A stretch of 64,000 nucleotides of DNA from Asterella californica (taxonomy: Eukaryota; Streptophyta; Marchantiopsida; Marchantiales; Aytoniaceae). Each line of letters begins with the position of its first letter. Position 1 is the stretch's first letter. The notes beneath the pieces were generated by a model that made no database searches, had not been told where the DNA came from, and saw nothing but the letters and a program-made list of their open reading frames with translations. Location of the stretch: NCBI GenBank assembly GCA_036924285.1, contig JAYKYS010000002.1, positions 4,650,001 to 4,714,000 of the forward strand. The letters are read 5' to 3'. Shown in pieces: positions 51,291 to 63,402 of this stretch. The position numbers and the translations under genes were made by a program.

Positions 51291-52016
51291 AGATTTGCAG
51301 ATACCACACCTCTTGCAGAAGCCGCATCCGCTTCTAAAATCGAGCTAGCAGTGGTACAGCACATCACGGTAGAAGAAGAAGATCCTGAGAATTATACGGA
51401 TTGTCTCCATATAGAGGAAGACGAACCAGATCCCGGGAAGCGCGAAGGAAAGGAACCTCAGCTGCAGAAGATGACTGTAGCTCAGAAGACGAAACCACTT
51501 GAGGAAGCGTCATCTTTTACTTTGGTGGATGGCATTGTGTGGAGCCCTTGCTCGGATTCAGACAGCTGGTCTCCAGAAGAAGTCCTGGATGAAGCAGTAT
51601 TCAAGGTAAGTATCAGAAGCAAAGGGAACTCAGAATCCCGTCAGAAGGAGATCAAGAAGAAGAAGCAGCGTAAGGAGAGGTCACCCTCTCCTGGACGGTC
51701 TTCTTCTCCTGCTTACGACATGGAAGATCCCAAGTACTTTGCTCCTGACATTAGGCAAGAAGTTGAAGTGATCATGCAAGAAGAGCTGGAGAAGCGACGG
51801 AAGATAGTACAACAGCTTTCTCCATCGACCACGGCAGCCCCCGTCTCACGGGAACAGCTTCCAGTCGAGAGAAGATACCATTTGGATCTTCCATCCAAGG
51901 AAGCAGCTCCTACATCTTCTCTGTGGGAAACATCAGTTACTCTTCTGGAGCAATCCCCTTATGACTTCTTACGAGATTTGTGGAATCAGAAGACGGATGT
52001 AACCTTCCAATAGCTT
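51168..52016 (+). pseudogene. gag-protease linker region of element G
   Basis: A 281-codon open stretch. The first part is a shifted frame over the knuckles. From about 51290 it is the real linker: ITVEEEDPENYTDCLH, acidic and Lys-rich (KEIKKKKQRKERSPSPGRSS), then helical EVEVIMQEELEKRRKIVQQL, to TAG at 52014. It is the counterpart of 11870-12476 in element A. No enzymatic motif; it probably belongs to the Gag-Pol linker. Confidence 0.6.
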
Positions 52017-52760
52017 TTGGATGACAACGCTGGTTACAGGAAGCTGTTACAATCTGTTCTTCGAGGATTGAGGAAGAGGAGGACAGCGAAACTTCTCCAG
52101 AATACCCCGGTCCTAAGGATAGAGCATGAGGACTTGGGAGCTCAAGAACTTGATATGGAGATCCATGGTTGTCTTTTGAAGAAGGTACCCATTGATTTCG
52201 GTTCCGGAGTTAACATCATGACTGAAGAAATTGCGCATGCCCTAGGCTTCACTGAGTTCTAGCCTACTCTGAGAATCTTCATAATGGTGGACCAGACCAG
52301 AAGATGACCTTTGGGGCAACTGAAAGATGTCTTGACGGTAATTGGGAGAGTATCTTTTTACCTCACTTACATCATTTTGCGACATGTAGCTAAGGTTGGA
52401 TATCATGTGTTGATAGGAAGACCATGGCTGTATGCTGCAAATGTAAATATCGATTGGAGAAGACATCGTTTGAGGTTTTCCAATCCTACACCCAAGCCGG
52501 GTGAGAAGACCAAAGTCTCACTCTCTTGGATGAAGATTGGACATCAAGGTGAAACTCTCTCTACGACTGAGAGATACACGTCAGAAGACTCAACTGCGTC
52601 TTCTGACATTGATGAACGATATGATGAGTTTGTGGTGAATAACTTGTGTACTACAGAAGTAGCAGAAGTAGCAGAAGAAATGATCTGTGGATACATTGAG
52701 TGCTACGAAATTGCAGAAGAGGAGCTTCCAGAAGACGAAAGTATTGTCTTCCCTTCAGAA
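52017..52760 (+). pseudogene. Protease of element G
   Basis: LDMEIHGCLLKKVPIDFGSGVN contains the active site as DFG instead of DSG (Ser to Phe next to the catalytic Asp). It is followed by MTEEIAHALGF, a TAG at 52260, a TGA near 52306, and YHVLIGRPWLYAANV, which ends the domain. It aligns with 12600-12940 of element A. The stops and the changed active site make it inactive. The listed starts are frame edges, not ATG-based genes. Confidence 0.78.
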
Positions 52761-53830
52761 GACCAGTTCGCTGATCTTCCAGAAGACGAATCTGAACTAG
52801 AAAAAGCTCCCAAACCGGAGTATTTTGTTGCCAGTGAGTACAGCCATAGTGAAGGAATGGTGAACCTTGATGATCTGCAAGAAATGGAGGTTGCTCATGG
52901 GAAGAAGCTGAAGCTTTCCAAGGTGATCGAGGGCCAGCAGTTGGAAGACTTTAGAGAACTTTTGACAGAGTTCCAGGACGTCTTCGCTTGGACCATAGAA
53001 GACATGAAGGACATACCTCGAGAGCTGAGAGAGCATCGCATTGACTTGCTGGAGGGCGTTGTTCCTACATGATAGAGGCAGTATCAGCTCAATCCCAAGT
53101 ACTCGCTTCTGATAAAGGATCAGATCGACCAGTACTTGAAGGTTAGTGTACTCTTTCTAGTACTTAGCAGTGAGTGGGTAGCTCCTATTCTCATCGTGGT
53201 GAAGAAGCAAACAGATAAGATCCGAGTGTGTCAGGACTTCTGGAAGCTGAACTTGACCACGAAGAAGGATCATCATCCTTTACCCGTCATCGATTCTGTG
53301 TTAGATCAGGTAGCAAGACATGAGTTCTATAGCTTCCTGGATGGGTATTCTGGGTACAATCAAGTTTCAATCAGAAAAGAAGACAAGTCGAAAATCACTT
53401 TTACCATTGATTGAGGCACATACGCGTACAACCAAATGCCGTTTGGTTTATGCAACGCACCCGCCACATTCTAGAGACTGATGATTACCATCTTTAAGGA
53501 CTAAATTCGTACTTTCATGGAGATCTTCTTGGATGATTTTTGCGTATTTGGATCGAAAGAAGATCATCTGATATTTCTGAGGAAGTGTTTTTTGAAGTGT
53601 AGAGAGCATCGTTTGGCTCTTCATCCGAGAAGTGCTTCTTTGGTATGTCAAAAGGAATTTTGCTAGGACATAGGATTTCTGGAAGAGGTATAGAAGTCGA
53701 CTGTGCTAAGGTGGAAGTATTCATGAAACTTCACCCACCTGCTAACCTGACTCAGTTGAGAAGCTTTCTGGGCAACGTAGGATATACAAGAGGTTTATTT
53801 ACAAGTATGTAGAGCTAGCAGGAAGACTTA
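52761..53830 (+). pseudogene. Reverse transcriptase of element G
   Basis: Lead-in DVFAWTIEDMKDIPRELREH, then TGA TAG at 53071-53076; KYSLLIKDQIDQYLKV; RVCQDFWKLNLTTKKDHHPL; motif A YSFLDGYSGYNQVSI (intact); TGA at 53412; MPFGLCNAPATF followed by a TAG; and the catalytic box FLDDF at 53526-53540 with both aspartates. Further downstream it is frameshifted (LALHPR...; LRSFLGNVGYTRG-like). Same lineage as element A. A keeps the MPFGLCNAPATFQ motif but lost an active-site Asp; G keeps the Asp pair but has more stops. Confidence 0.82.
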
Positions 53831-53835
53831 CCAAG

Positions 53836-54480
53836 TTGCTTAAGAAGGACGAACCTTACGTCTGGACTTCTGAGCAGCTGGAAGCGTTCGAAGAGATGAA
53901 GAGACTTCTATCAGAATCTCCTGTCCTAAGACCACCTGATTCGGAGAGGATCTTCCACATTTATGTGGATGTTTCTGCTTTTGCCATAGGGGTGGTACTG
54001 AGCCAAAAAGATGAGAAGAAGAAGGATTATCCCATCTACTATGCGGGAAGACAACTCAGTGATGCAGAGAAGAAGTACTCGACAACGGAAAGGGAGTGTC
54101 TTGGCATGATTTACTCCTGTAGGAAGTTTAGGCACTATCTTCTCGCAAATCCATTTGTCTTCTACGTGGATCATTTTTCTTTGAAACATCTAGTAAAGAA
54201 AGCAGATTTGTTTGGTAGGATAGCTAGGTGGATTCTTCTACTCAAGGAATTTATTACACAGTGGAGTACAGACCTGGAAGACAGCATGTTAATGCTGACT
54301 ACCTATCCAGATTGGAGACGGAACATCGAGAAGACGAGGTGGAAGTCGAGTTCCCTGATGAGAAGCTATTTCGAGTTTCTCCAGAGACACTATCATCTGA
54401 GGGGAGGCGTACCGCCTGCTTTCCAGAAGACGAGACTAGGTCTTCCGACCTAGTTTATGCGACTTCCACATAAGAATCGA
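53836..54480 (+). pseudogene. RNase H of element G
   Basis: Open from 53836: FHIYVDVSAFAIGVVLSQKD (first Asp), YYAGRQLSDAEKKYSTTERE (Glu region), FVFYVDHFSLKHLVKKADL (Asp). A frame change near 54240 leads to VEYRPGRQHVNADYLSRLET, the conserved C-terminus. The core is better preserved than in element A, with one frame change. Confidence 0.82.
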
Positions 54481-54530
54481 TCTTCAAGGACTTGAGGAAG
54501 TTCTTGGAAGACCAATAGTACCCTGAGGGA

Positions 54531-55689
54531 TTGGATGCCGAGCAGAAGGCTGTCTTCTTACACAAGGCAGGCCCCTACGCCATCTTCCAGGGTATCTTGT
54601 TTAGGAAGGGACATGACGAGAAACTAAGGAGATGCCTTGAGCCTTCAGAGATTAAGCCAGTGATCACGGGTCTTCATTACGAAGATGTTGGGGGTCACTA
54701 TGGGCTGAAGATCACGGTGAAGAAGATGTTGGACGCCGGCTACTGGTGGCCGACCATGTATAGCGACACTTTTCAGGAGATCAGAAAATGTGATGCATGT
54801 CAGAGGGTGGGAAGACCAACAGCTACTACTAAGTGACCTCTTACTCCCATTCTTCCGCTTGCTCCTTTTGAAAAATGAGGAATCGACTTTGTTGGACCAA
54901 TCGCCCCGGTAGCTAGAAGAACACGAGCACGGTACATCTTAATAGCTACAGATTACGCCACGAAGATGGTAGAAGGCGAAGCCACAAGGAAGAACGACGC
55001 TGTAGTGGTGGTCAGGTTTCTCTGGCACAACATCATCACTCGATATGGATGCCCGCTGGAACTAGTATCAGATAGAGGTACTCATTTTCTAAATGAGACT
55101 ATTTCTCTCATGATCCAGTACTTCAGGGTAAAGAATCAGAAGACGACACCGTACAACTCGAAAGCCAACTGACTGACAGAGAAGTCGAATGGTCTTTTGT
55201 AATATTCTGAATAAGGTAACTGTTAACCATGCGTATGATTGGGATTCGAAACTGCCATCTGTGTTGTGGGCTTTTAGAATTCTACCTTACTTATGGGATG
55301 ACACCTGTTGTTCCCATCGAGTTAGAGGTCCCTACTTACAGGTTAGTCGTTACCGAACGTATGGAAGAAGAGGAAAGCCAGGAGCAGCGTCTTATGAGTT
55401 TGTGGAGTTCGAAGAAGACAGGAACGCAGCTTTGGAGAAGACTTACGAGGTACAAGCACAACGCAAGGTTAACTATGATGGCAAGTTGAAGAAGGTGACT
55501 GTCGCAGATGGAGACTTGGTTCTTCTGTACGACAACATGCATCTCAAATTTCTTGAGAAGCTTCATCTTCGCTGGATGGGTCCTTACCGAGTCTTGGAGG
55601 TCTTCAACAATGGCTCCTTACGGCTGGAAGAGTTAGATGGTACGTTGATGACCACCCGCGTTAATGGGTGGCGTGTCAAGAAATATTGA
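54531..55689 (+). pseudogene. Integrase of element G
   Basis: HHCC finger: His in LHYEDVGGHYGLK, Cys in KCDACQRV (to TGA at 54834). Core: GIDFVGPIAP (first Asp, after a TGA), LELVSDRGTHFLNETI (second Asp), LTEKSNGLL (Glu) preceded by a TGA. The rest is frameshifted: VTVNHAYDWDSKLPSVLWAF. The C-terminal module is intact from about 55380 to TGA at 55687: ALEKTYEVQAQRKVNYDGKL, DGDLVLLYDN, LHLRWMGPYRVLEVFNNGSL, ending WRVKKY. No chromodomain follows. This gives the true end of pol in this lineage, 55 bp before the LTR. Confidence 0.83.
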
Positions 55690-55731
55690 GCGTAAGTAAA
55701 AGCGCTGATGTTTGCAGGGACGCAAACACGT

Positions 55732-55744
55732 GAGGGTGGACGTA
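55732..55744 (+). other. Polypurine tract of element G
   Basis: GAGGGTGGACGTA directly before the 3' LTR start TGTGGTGCCC at 55745. Confidence 0.7.
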
Positions 55745-58700
55745 TGTGGTGCCCACAATTTACAAGATTTACGAATTTTTGAAATTTTTGAAGATAATAA
55801 TATGTCTGTGTAATTGAAATAATCTTGTGCTTAAGACTACATCTTGCTTAGAAGAAAGATGGGCTTAAGAACTTTTTGTAAGAGAATTCGACTTCTTCCG
55901 AAGACGAAAGAAGGACATCTTCCGAGAAGACGTCTTCCCGACCAGGTCTTCAGAAGACGGAAGACAGAAGATGGGTGTCTTCTAGAAGATAGCAACCACG
56001 ACTGCATGAGTATCCACGCACCACCTAGGAGAGGGGTAGGTGTACCTACCAAGTATCCACCATGGTAGTAGGTAGGTCAAGGAAGTCAAACCTCTAATCG
56101 CGCAAGGAAGATACGGGAGAAGGCACATTAGCACGAAATCAGCTGACTGCTTCTCGCACCGAAGGGCAACTGCGCATTAGGAGGTCGATTGCAATCAGGG
56201 TGTCAAAATGGATCTGGAAGCAAGGAGAGTGTAATTGAGAACTCAGAGAACCGAACTGAGGTTAGAGAGAGAGCGAGGACGATTCTGTGAGAGTTGGAAG
56301 CACAGTCGAGCTGAAGGAATCTCTTCGGATTTCAGGAAGCAGACATTGAGGGTCGATTAGAGAAGTTTCCAAGGAAGAGAAGAATCGATTGCAGCAGCAG
56401 AAGGGTGTAGCTCAAGATTGACGACAAGAGCAGGTTCGTGGGATCGCATTGGAGCTGGAATTGAGATCGCAGTGCCTTCTGGCTGCTTCTGAAGGTGCAC
56501 CAGAAGCAGCCAGAAGCTGTACTGAGATTCTCCCCGTGTTCTTTCCTCTTCCCACCGCTTCCCGTCTGATTTGATGTTCTCTGCACTTCCCCCCTCGTTT
56601 GCAGGAAGCCCATCGATCGATTACCCTACCCTGAAATTTCCTTTGTGAGAATTGGGCGCGGAAGCGCTGTCCAACTTTCAACAATCGTCTTCCCACTTCT
56701 CTCCATCTCTCATTCTTAAATTCGATCAGCTGAGTATCAATTTCCTTATCCTACCACATCTTTGTTTCTGAACCCATGGACAGAAGACGCTTCTGAAGAT
56801 TTGACATCTTCAGAAGATGCTTCTGAATGTCTGAATGTCTTCGGAAGACGACTGTGTTCAATTCGTATCGAGATTGGATTGGATTAGTTTTGTGTAGAGA
56901 GAGGCTTGGTACGAATCCTGAGTGACTTGGTGAGCTGATTGTTGTTTCGAGAAGCTGGAAGTTGGGAATCAGGCCTCTGCCTCCCGATCTTCCGAGCTTC
57001 TCAAATCGACATCTTTCTAGAGAGACTAGAAGGTTGGAAAGGCTGGCAGAATGCGCGAGAAGACGTGAGGGTCCTTTACGAGTCTCTTTTGTCCGACCCA
57101 TAGCAGCCTATTCCTTCTTCTTCCCGAACTTAGAAGAGAGTTGTGAGAAGTCTTGCTGACAGAATCTGGAGAGAATGGTCGAGGGTCATGTCTTCCCGTC
57201 ATGCAGCAAGCTTCTTCTGAGCGTGTATGAGAGATAAGGAGTCGAAAGAACATAGTATGGATGTTTCGTGTCTGTTGTGAGGCTAGATTGTGTGTCGAAA
57301 GACGAGAACAGATGAGACCAGTGATGCGAAGTCTGGCTACGAGAAGTCTTCCGAGTACGTCAGTTAACCGAAAGCTGTCTCAGGAGTCTTCCTGGAGGCC
57401 ACTGTCACAGCAGGAGCCCGCGACCATCTTATGAACTTTTCGTAAACTCTTCTTCTCACATATCTTGTATCTTCTGTTAAGAAGTACGATGAAATGCAAG
57501 ATGGATTGTCTTCTTGGTAATCCATGCGATGCCTTGCTTAGTTAGGATTGTTTAGATATAGCTCGGAAGACGAGAGCTACTTAGGAAGCACTGTTAGAAT
57601 CCCGGAAGACGGAATAGCTGTCTTCTGGAAGACTAGATTCGTCTTCTGATAGTGGAAGCTAGATTGTGAAGACTTGGGAAGGACTGAGTCTTCGGCTCAC
57701 AGCAAGTACGTGTGGCTTAGTGTAATAGAGACTCGAAGCATGTCGATGCATCCTCGAGGGTTGGTGTTGCCGGCATCAGAGTTGGCAGAGACCAAACCCT
57801 TCATTAAGAAATTGGGTCTCGACTTCTTCCTATGGGACTGGAACCTCGCGGTCCAGGGTCTTCTGGAGGAAGTTTGGGCAGCACTGCCTCCTCGCAACCT
57901 TGTACCTGCGAAGGCAGGAGTAGCTCGTGGAAGACCATCTTCCTAGACGACAGAATGGTGACGCAGGGCCTTTCACAGACCAGAATCAGAGAACCGAGGG
58001 TACGAGCTCGAGAAGAAGATCTTACCCTCGAGGAAGTGGCATGTGTCTGGAAGCACGACTTGTCTTTTCCTAGAAGATAGACAGGAAAGGAATGGATGGA
58101 AGGTAGAAGTGTACCGGGAGCCGCAGAACCGTCTTCTGGCGAAGCTATTTCTTCACCTCTTTCCCAAGGGGAAAGCACAGAAGACGAGGTACCTTGGAGA
58201 TCAGGACGTAGAGTTCCTAGAAGCTATCTGGGAGGGGCTACCTATCAATTGAGGCGCCTTCTTCCACACTTACGTTCAGACAGAGTTGGTGTACTTGAGC
58301 ACCCTAGCAGGAGGACACCTCACCTCGTTCTTCTGTTATCTGTACGTGTCCCATGAGGACTTGACAGAAAATCAGTTGGCGAGGTATGGACCAACAGGAC
58401 AATGCGAGGTGAAGGAAGTGACCTCGGGACGACCAAGCAGCAGTCGCAACTCCCTCTCTCACTTTAGTGTCTCAGACGAGACCGGGCACTCATCAGAAAA
58501 TGCTTCTGATGCGAGAAGACGACTCCAGCGGTACAGAAGACGCGTCACCGTCGAGGAAGATGGGGCCTAGGAGTGTGTCTAGGAAGAGCACATCTTTCCT
58601 GATCATTCATTCTGGATCGGAGTCAGATTCACAGGAGGAGACGCTGAGCACCAGGATTGCACAGAAGACAGCTTCTGCAACTACATGGAGTCTTTGGAAG

Positions 58701-60542
58701 ACTCCAGAAGCCGACGTATGGGTTGACATCACAACTGCAACTCGAGGAAGTGCATCGAAGAGAATAGCTCCTACAGTGGGAAGAGATCTTCCATCCAGGA
58801 AGATGAGAAGAGTAGCGTCTTCTCGCGCACAGAAGTAGAAGACCACATTGGTGGAAGAGGCATCTTTGCTTCTGGAAGACAGGAAGTAGAGTTGTCTTCT
58901 CAAGTGTTTCGAGTGGAGGAGGTGACTTCCTTGGACCACTGCGAAGTCACCCCAGCTCCCAATGTCGAACCAGTGTCACAGAAGAGTGAGAAAGCGCAAG
59001 TGGACTCAGCTTCTCAGAAGACACTTCCGTCTTCCGAAGCCGTCTCAGAATAGTAAACCACGAACAGAGAGGAGGAAGCCACTTCAGTCACACTCGAGGT
59101 ACTCGCAAGACTTTCCACTTTATCAGAAGCCAAATTGGGAGTTCAGGTAGGAGTAGATCAAGAGGGGATCACACCCAGCGAATTAGAATAGGTAGCAAGT
59201 TAAGAAGACAGTTGATTTGTCTAATTTTGGTAGGAGTCGAAATTTGTTATATTAAGAAGTGATAGTTTCCCTGATAAAAATTAGCTAACTGTCCATGTGG
59301 CAGAATAGGCAGCGCATGAGTAGGAAGTAAGTTTCTAAACCAAAGCAAGGAGCCGACTGCATGTGAGGTGGTGGCCTTCTGACAACCCCCCATCTCCCTG
59401 ATTGCAAGTTGAGGATTGGAGGAGAACTCTCTCCTGCACCTCAAGGTAGTAGTATAAGTTAGGAGACAGAGTAAGATTTCACACATATTAGGTGCACTAA
59501 ACACATTACTGTACGTACACACTGGGGAGACTTATGTAAGAGACAATGCACACACACTACACTCGATGCTAGAGACATGCGAATAGATTTGGATTACACC
59601 GGAGGGGTCTGCATCCTCGCTTCCAACAGTGGATCGAAGATGTAGATAGAGATAATGGACAGCTTAGAGTAGGGAACGGCATCATCGTGTAGTCCTGTTG
59701 CTAAGCTGGTGTGTCGAGGAGTAAGAGCAGGAAGTAGAGGGAGTGAGCTTCCCAACACCAATGTACCTTCTTCTCGGAGAATGGATTTTGGATTTGAGTG
59801 CAGAAGCTTTGTCTGTGTCTTCTGGGCAATGGGTTTCCTCGAATTCACACCCAATTGTGCACGGGAAGCCTTCTTCTGGAGTAGCGGTGATTGTTAGAAG
59901 CTGTGCAGAGTCAAACCTTGTCTCATCCAGTGGAGCACTTATGATCCACATACGGCGATCTTATGGGTAAGCGATCCCAGAAGACGGAGTAGTCGAAGCA
60001 ACGACAGAAGAAGAAAGAAGTCTTCTTTCCACAGCAGAAGATGACATCCTCGAATAGAAGATTGTGTAACTATAAGCGAATTTGTTGTCTTCCTCCCCAA
60101 ATTACTACAAGCAGGGATGGCTTGTTAGTCAAGATCCGGACTAGAAGCTTGTCGGAGTCGTGATTTCTCATTTTCATCTAGTTTTCTCTTGTTTGGATTT
60201 TCTCTTCTTCCCCATCTTCCCTCATCTTCTCATCTTCTCCTAGTGAGCTTCTGAGACTTCTATTGAGCTTCCGTGAAGATGAATGTCATTGTAGTGCTGC
60301 AGGAAGACCATTTTCGTAGATAGAAGCATGGGAAGGCTACTAGAGGCTTACACCTTGTGATTGATCTAACCCCGTTGGAAACTGGAAGAGCAATGTGTGA
60401 TAGACAGTGATAATTTGACGGCTACAAAGTAGGAGCAGTCTTCTGGAGGTGTGAGAAGCCGAGTTGAGACCCTAGAAGCCGAGAATTACTTCAGGAAGAT
60501 TGTCATGAGAAGACTGGAAGTCGTAACCTGGAAGTAGAAAGC
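55745..60542 (+). repeat. 3' LTR of element G (interrupted by element D)
   Basis: Follows the 5' LTR from 44168 to about 48920 (ACCTGGAAGTAGAAAGC). At 60543 a new LTR start (TGTGGTGCCCAC) interrupts it, and the last 250 bp are not in the window. Contains the U3 ORF (57740), TATAAG (59453), leader ORF region and the intron-like segment with a changed donor. Confidence 0.87.
57740..59190 (+). pseudogene. LTR-resident U3 protein, G 3' LTR copy
   Basis: ATG at 57740. Block I is intact here: PFIKKLGLDFFLWDWNLAVQ, GLLEEVWAALP. After a TAG at 57944 and frame changes, block II reads LLAKLFLHLFPKGKAQKTRY, VEFLEAIWEGLPIN, a TGA where Trp would fit, then GAFFHTYVQTELVYL and HLTSFFCYLYV (58100-58350). 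It aligns with QRTSYLANW, FIEQIFGG and WAKIFHDHVQ of B. The linker is KMGPRSVSRKSTSF and SGSESDSQEETLS (58540-58840). The coiled coil is deleted at the same place as in the 5' LTR. The tail runs to about 59190. Comparison with the 5' LTR shows that the TAG within FFLWD there is a private mutation. Confidence 0.7.
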
Positions 60543-62868
60543 TGTGGTGCCCACAAATTACATGATTCGCAAATTCTTAAAACTTTTAAGATTAATAACT
60601 TGTTTGTATAACTGAAGCGTTGTTACTTAAGATTACTGCTTCCTTAGAGGGAAGATGATCTTATGAGCTTTTTAATAAGAAGTTGACTTCTTCGGAAGAC
60701 GACCGTCTTCCGGGAAGCGTCTTCTCAGTTGCGTCTTCGGAAGACGGGAAGACGGCGGAAGATGAGAAGACGGCGGAAGACACCTGTCTTCCGGAAGACC
60801 GCGACCGCGAAGGCCTAACCACGAGTTTTCAGATAAAACAGTAGGTGTACCTACTAGGTAACACACAGGTGGTAGGTAGGTCAGGAAAGACAACTAGGGT
60901 CGAAACCCCTAATCTGCGGGGAAGATGCGTAGGAAGCGCATTAGCGCATTCCAACTTCCCGTAGCATAGTGCGTTTGAGAAGATCAAATTACGAGAGTAG
61001 GCTTTGCGAGAGAACATCGAGTGAACATCGAGAGAGGAATCGAGTGAGGAGAGGACCAGTTGGTAGCTAGGCGAAGGACGAGACTGAATTGCTGAAGCAC
61101 GGAGGGCAGAGAGCGAAGGCGTTTCTGTGAGCTCCCGAGAAGCTGACATTGGAGAGTAGCTGAGTAGAATCGAAGGTGAAATTGAAGCATGGCCGAGAAT
61201 TGAACAAGCGGTATCGTATAACGTGTTTTTCTGTCTAGGAATACACGGGGTATATGGCTGTGTAGAGGTATGTGGATTGACAAGGTTGGATCTAGATCTG
61301 GATGTTTCCACTCAAATGTTTCACTATCTACTCTTCTAGCCTGAGTGACCTTGTATCCGCTCGTCTCAAGTTTAAAGCTTGCTACGATCCAAGGTTACGT
61401 ATAGGTTGCATAAACTTGTGTTACAAACAGATCTTTTGTATTCTAACTAAAAATACTCAGATCTGTATTATCTAACTGAAGTTATTCATCTATATCACTG
61501 GAAGCCTGACTTCTGAATAGCTCCCCAGCGACGCTAACTGGCCATCAATCCAACTATCACAACTTCATAGTACAATCAGAAGATACTAAGATCACTCAAT
61601 CAACTTGATAGAGTATCGATACAACTTGCTGTACACCCTGGTCTACCGAGTATTCCAGCAAGGCAAAACATGCATAATCCAAAACACTATTCAGATCTCA
61701 ATATAGCACCAACGGCGGTAGTACCTGGCAGCTCCGAGAACCCAAACAGCGGCTTAAGACTCATGGTGGCTCCGTTCTCCTTCATCACCAAGAGCTGAAA
61801 TCAGCCCCACACCTTCCAATGTCGAGTTGTATGCAGGTATGGCAGTTTCAGCAACAAACTCCTCTCCAAATTGCTCGAAAATGATCAAATTGACAATAGA
61901 TGATACCGAAAAAACCCGAAACTGCTCATAACAGAAGTATTTTCGAACTTTGAGATCTCAGTCCTTCCAAACTACTCGACCAATGATGATCAAACTTCAC
62001 AGGAAGCTTGATTGGACCCTTCACTCCTACCCTGAACAATTTTCAAGTCGAAATCTCAAACCAATTCTCAGATATGGATCAAACCGTAATCTGTGCTAAC
62101 TTCAGAGCTTTACAGACCCAGGTACATTTGATCCAAGATTCTGAACAAACTACTCGACCATTTGAGGTGAAACTTCCCAAGTATCTTACTGATAAGACAT
62201 TCTTCAATCCTGGAAAGTTTCACTCAGAAATTCGACTCAGATCTTAAGCAATAGCAAACTATCCATGGCTATCACAGTTCGCTGTCCCCGCCTTATCCCA
62301 TCTGCACTTCTCAACTTCAATCGGTCGGTTCAGAATCCAAATCGATCAAGAAACTGACCAAATTGATATCAAAATGACCAGCACGCCGTCAGTTCTCCAA
62401 CCCAACAGACAGCTCCTCAAAACTCCTCGCGAGTCTCTCAGAACAACCAGAAACGTAGCAGTAGGTACAAATTTCACCCCCCTCCACTCAATTGATCATA
62501 ACGCGCTCATACTTTCATCAAATCGATCGATTCTTCAGCCCAGATTGTAGCCCCGGTCGAGAGCTCTCCAACCATACCCTTCGTTTCGCGAATGGACCTC
62601 TGAAGCCTCCAGAAACCACAGAAACGTCGCGAGGATCAGCTAGAACACCATTGGTCCAAAAGTGGACCAATAAGAGCAAAAAGAACTTTACTTTTTGTCT
62701 TTTCTCCTCTTAACTTTTCCCTTAGAACGAATTTTTACTCTCCAAGGAGACACAAGACATCAACAACACTCTAAGACCTCAGAAAATCCTTCAGATATGT
62801 CGATGGATTCTTCGCGGTCCGTAACTACACAGAAGCGCTCAACCAGAATGAAACCAGTGAACCACAGA

Positions 62869-63303
62869 CTAATACAACGTCAATATTACAACCTGGAAAC
62901 GTTCTACAATAAAAGGTACGACAAAAGGAAACGGTGAAGCTATCACTCGATTGTAATATTCTTGCCCGAAGTTTCTCACGATCCAAGCCCCATGATTGAT
63001 CTTCGGTCTGCAATGGCACCGGACATCGACCCAAAGGTTGAAAGGAACGTTTGATGGATAGTTGAGATCCATCGTTCTTCACAACAAAATGTACACCGTC
63101 ATATCCCAAGTCTCTCCGTATGTTACGATTGGAAGGATCACCGGAAGCTGTAACTCCATCACCCTCCCCATGAACTCATCACCAAAGTACGCAACTAACC
63201 ACTGTCGAAAGTGATCGCGGTGGATGCAATGAAGCTTGATGTGAAACGGATTCGGGAAAGGAAGATCTGGAACCGGTAACACACCTCCGTCCATAACCAC
63301 CAC
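62869..63303 (-). pseudogene. Unknown minus-strand gene relic with two similar modules
   Basis: ATG at 63303-63301 opens 74 codons with PFHIKLHCIHRDHFRQWLV, YFGDEFMGRVMEL and ILPIVTYGETWDMTVYI. After a TGA the same frame continues with PFNLWVDVRCHCRPKINHGA, IVRNFGQEYYNRVIA and FVVPFIVERFQVVILTLY, ending TAG at 62871-62869. The two modules have the same pattern (PF.(I/L).......W(L/I)V..FG(D/E).(F/Y)..RV), so they look like a tandem duplication. A TATAAAA (63402-63396, minus) lies 93 bp upstream. Faint resemblance to plant B3-type DNA-binding domains; family not established. Confidence 0.35.
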
Positions 63304-63395
63304 TCCTGCAGTTCTTCACTCCTCCATGCAGACCACCGAGAACCCTTACGAATCACCCGCTGAGAGAGAATGTCGTATGAACCTTCGACCCCCCA

Positions 63396-63402
63396 TTTTA
63401 TA
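63396..63402 (-). promoter_or_regulatory. TATA box upstream of the minus-strand module gene
   Basis: TATAAAA on the minus strand in GTGTATAAAATGGGG, 93 bp before the ATG at 63303. Good match to a plant TATA box; use is inferred. Confidence 0.4.

Larger units (their letters stand above)
44168..60542 (+). mobile_element. Element G: very large Tat/Athila-like gypsy element (family C)
   Basis: 5' LTR 44168-49173 (5.0 kb), PBS 49192-49209, gag 49292-51290 with an internal inversion, protease/RT/RNase H/integrase 51168-55689, PPT 55732-55744, 3' LTR from 55745 cut at 60542 by element D. Over 16 kb in the window. LTR starts are TATGGTGTCCACAA and TGTGGTGCCCACAA; they differ by roughly 5-10 percent over inspected parts, so G is older than A and B. 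Pol motifs are the same lineage as A's, and its LTRs also carry a U3 ORF. Confidence 0.88.

Noticed and set aside
60670..60800. Regular GAAGAC spacing as a CRISPR-like array
   Set aside because: Repeats are short, overlapping and in both orientations without constant spacers; no cas genes.
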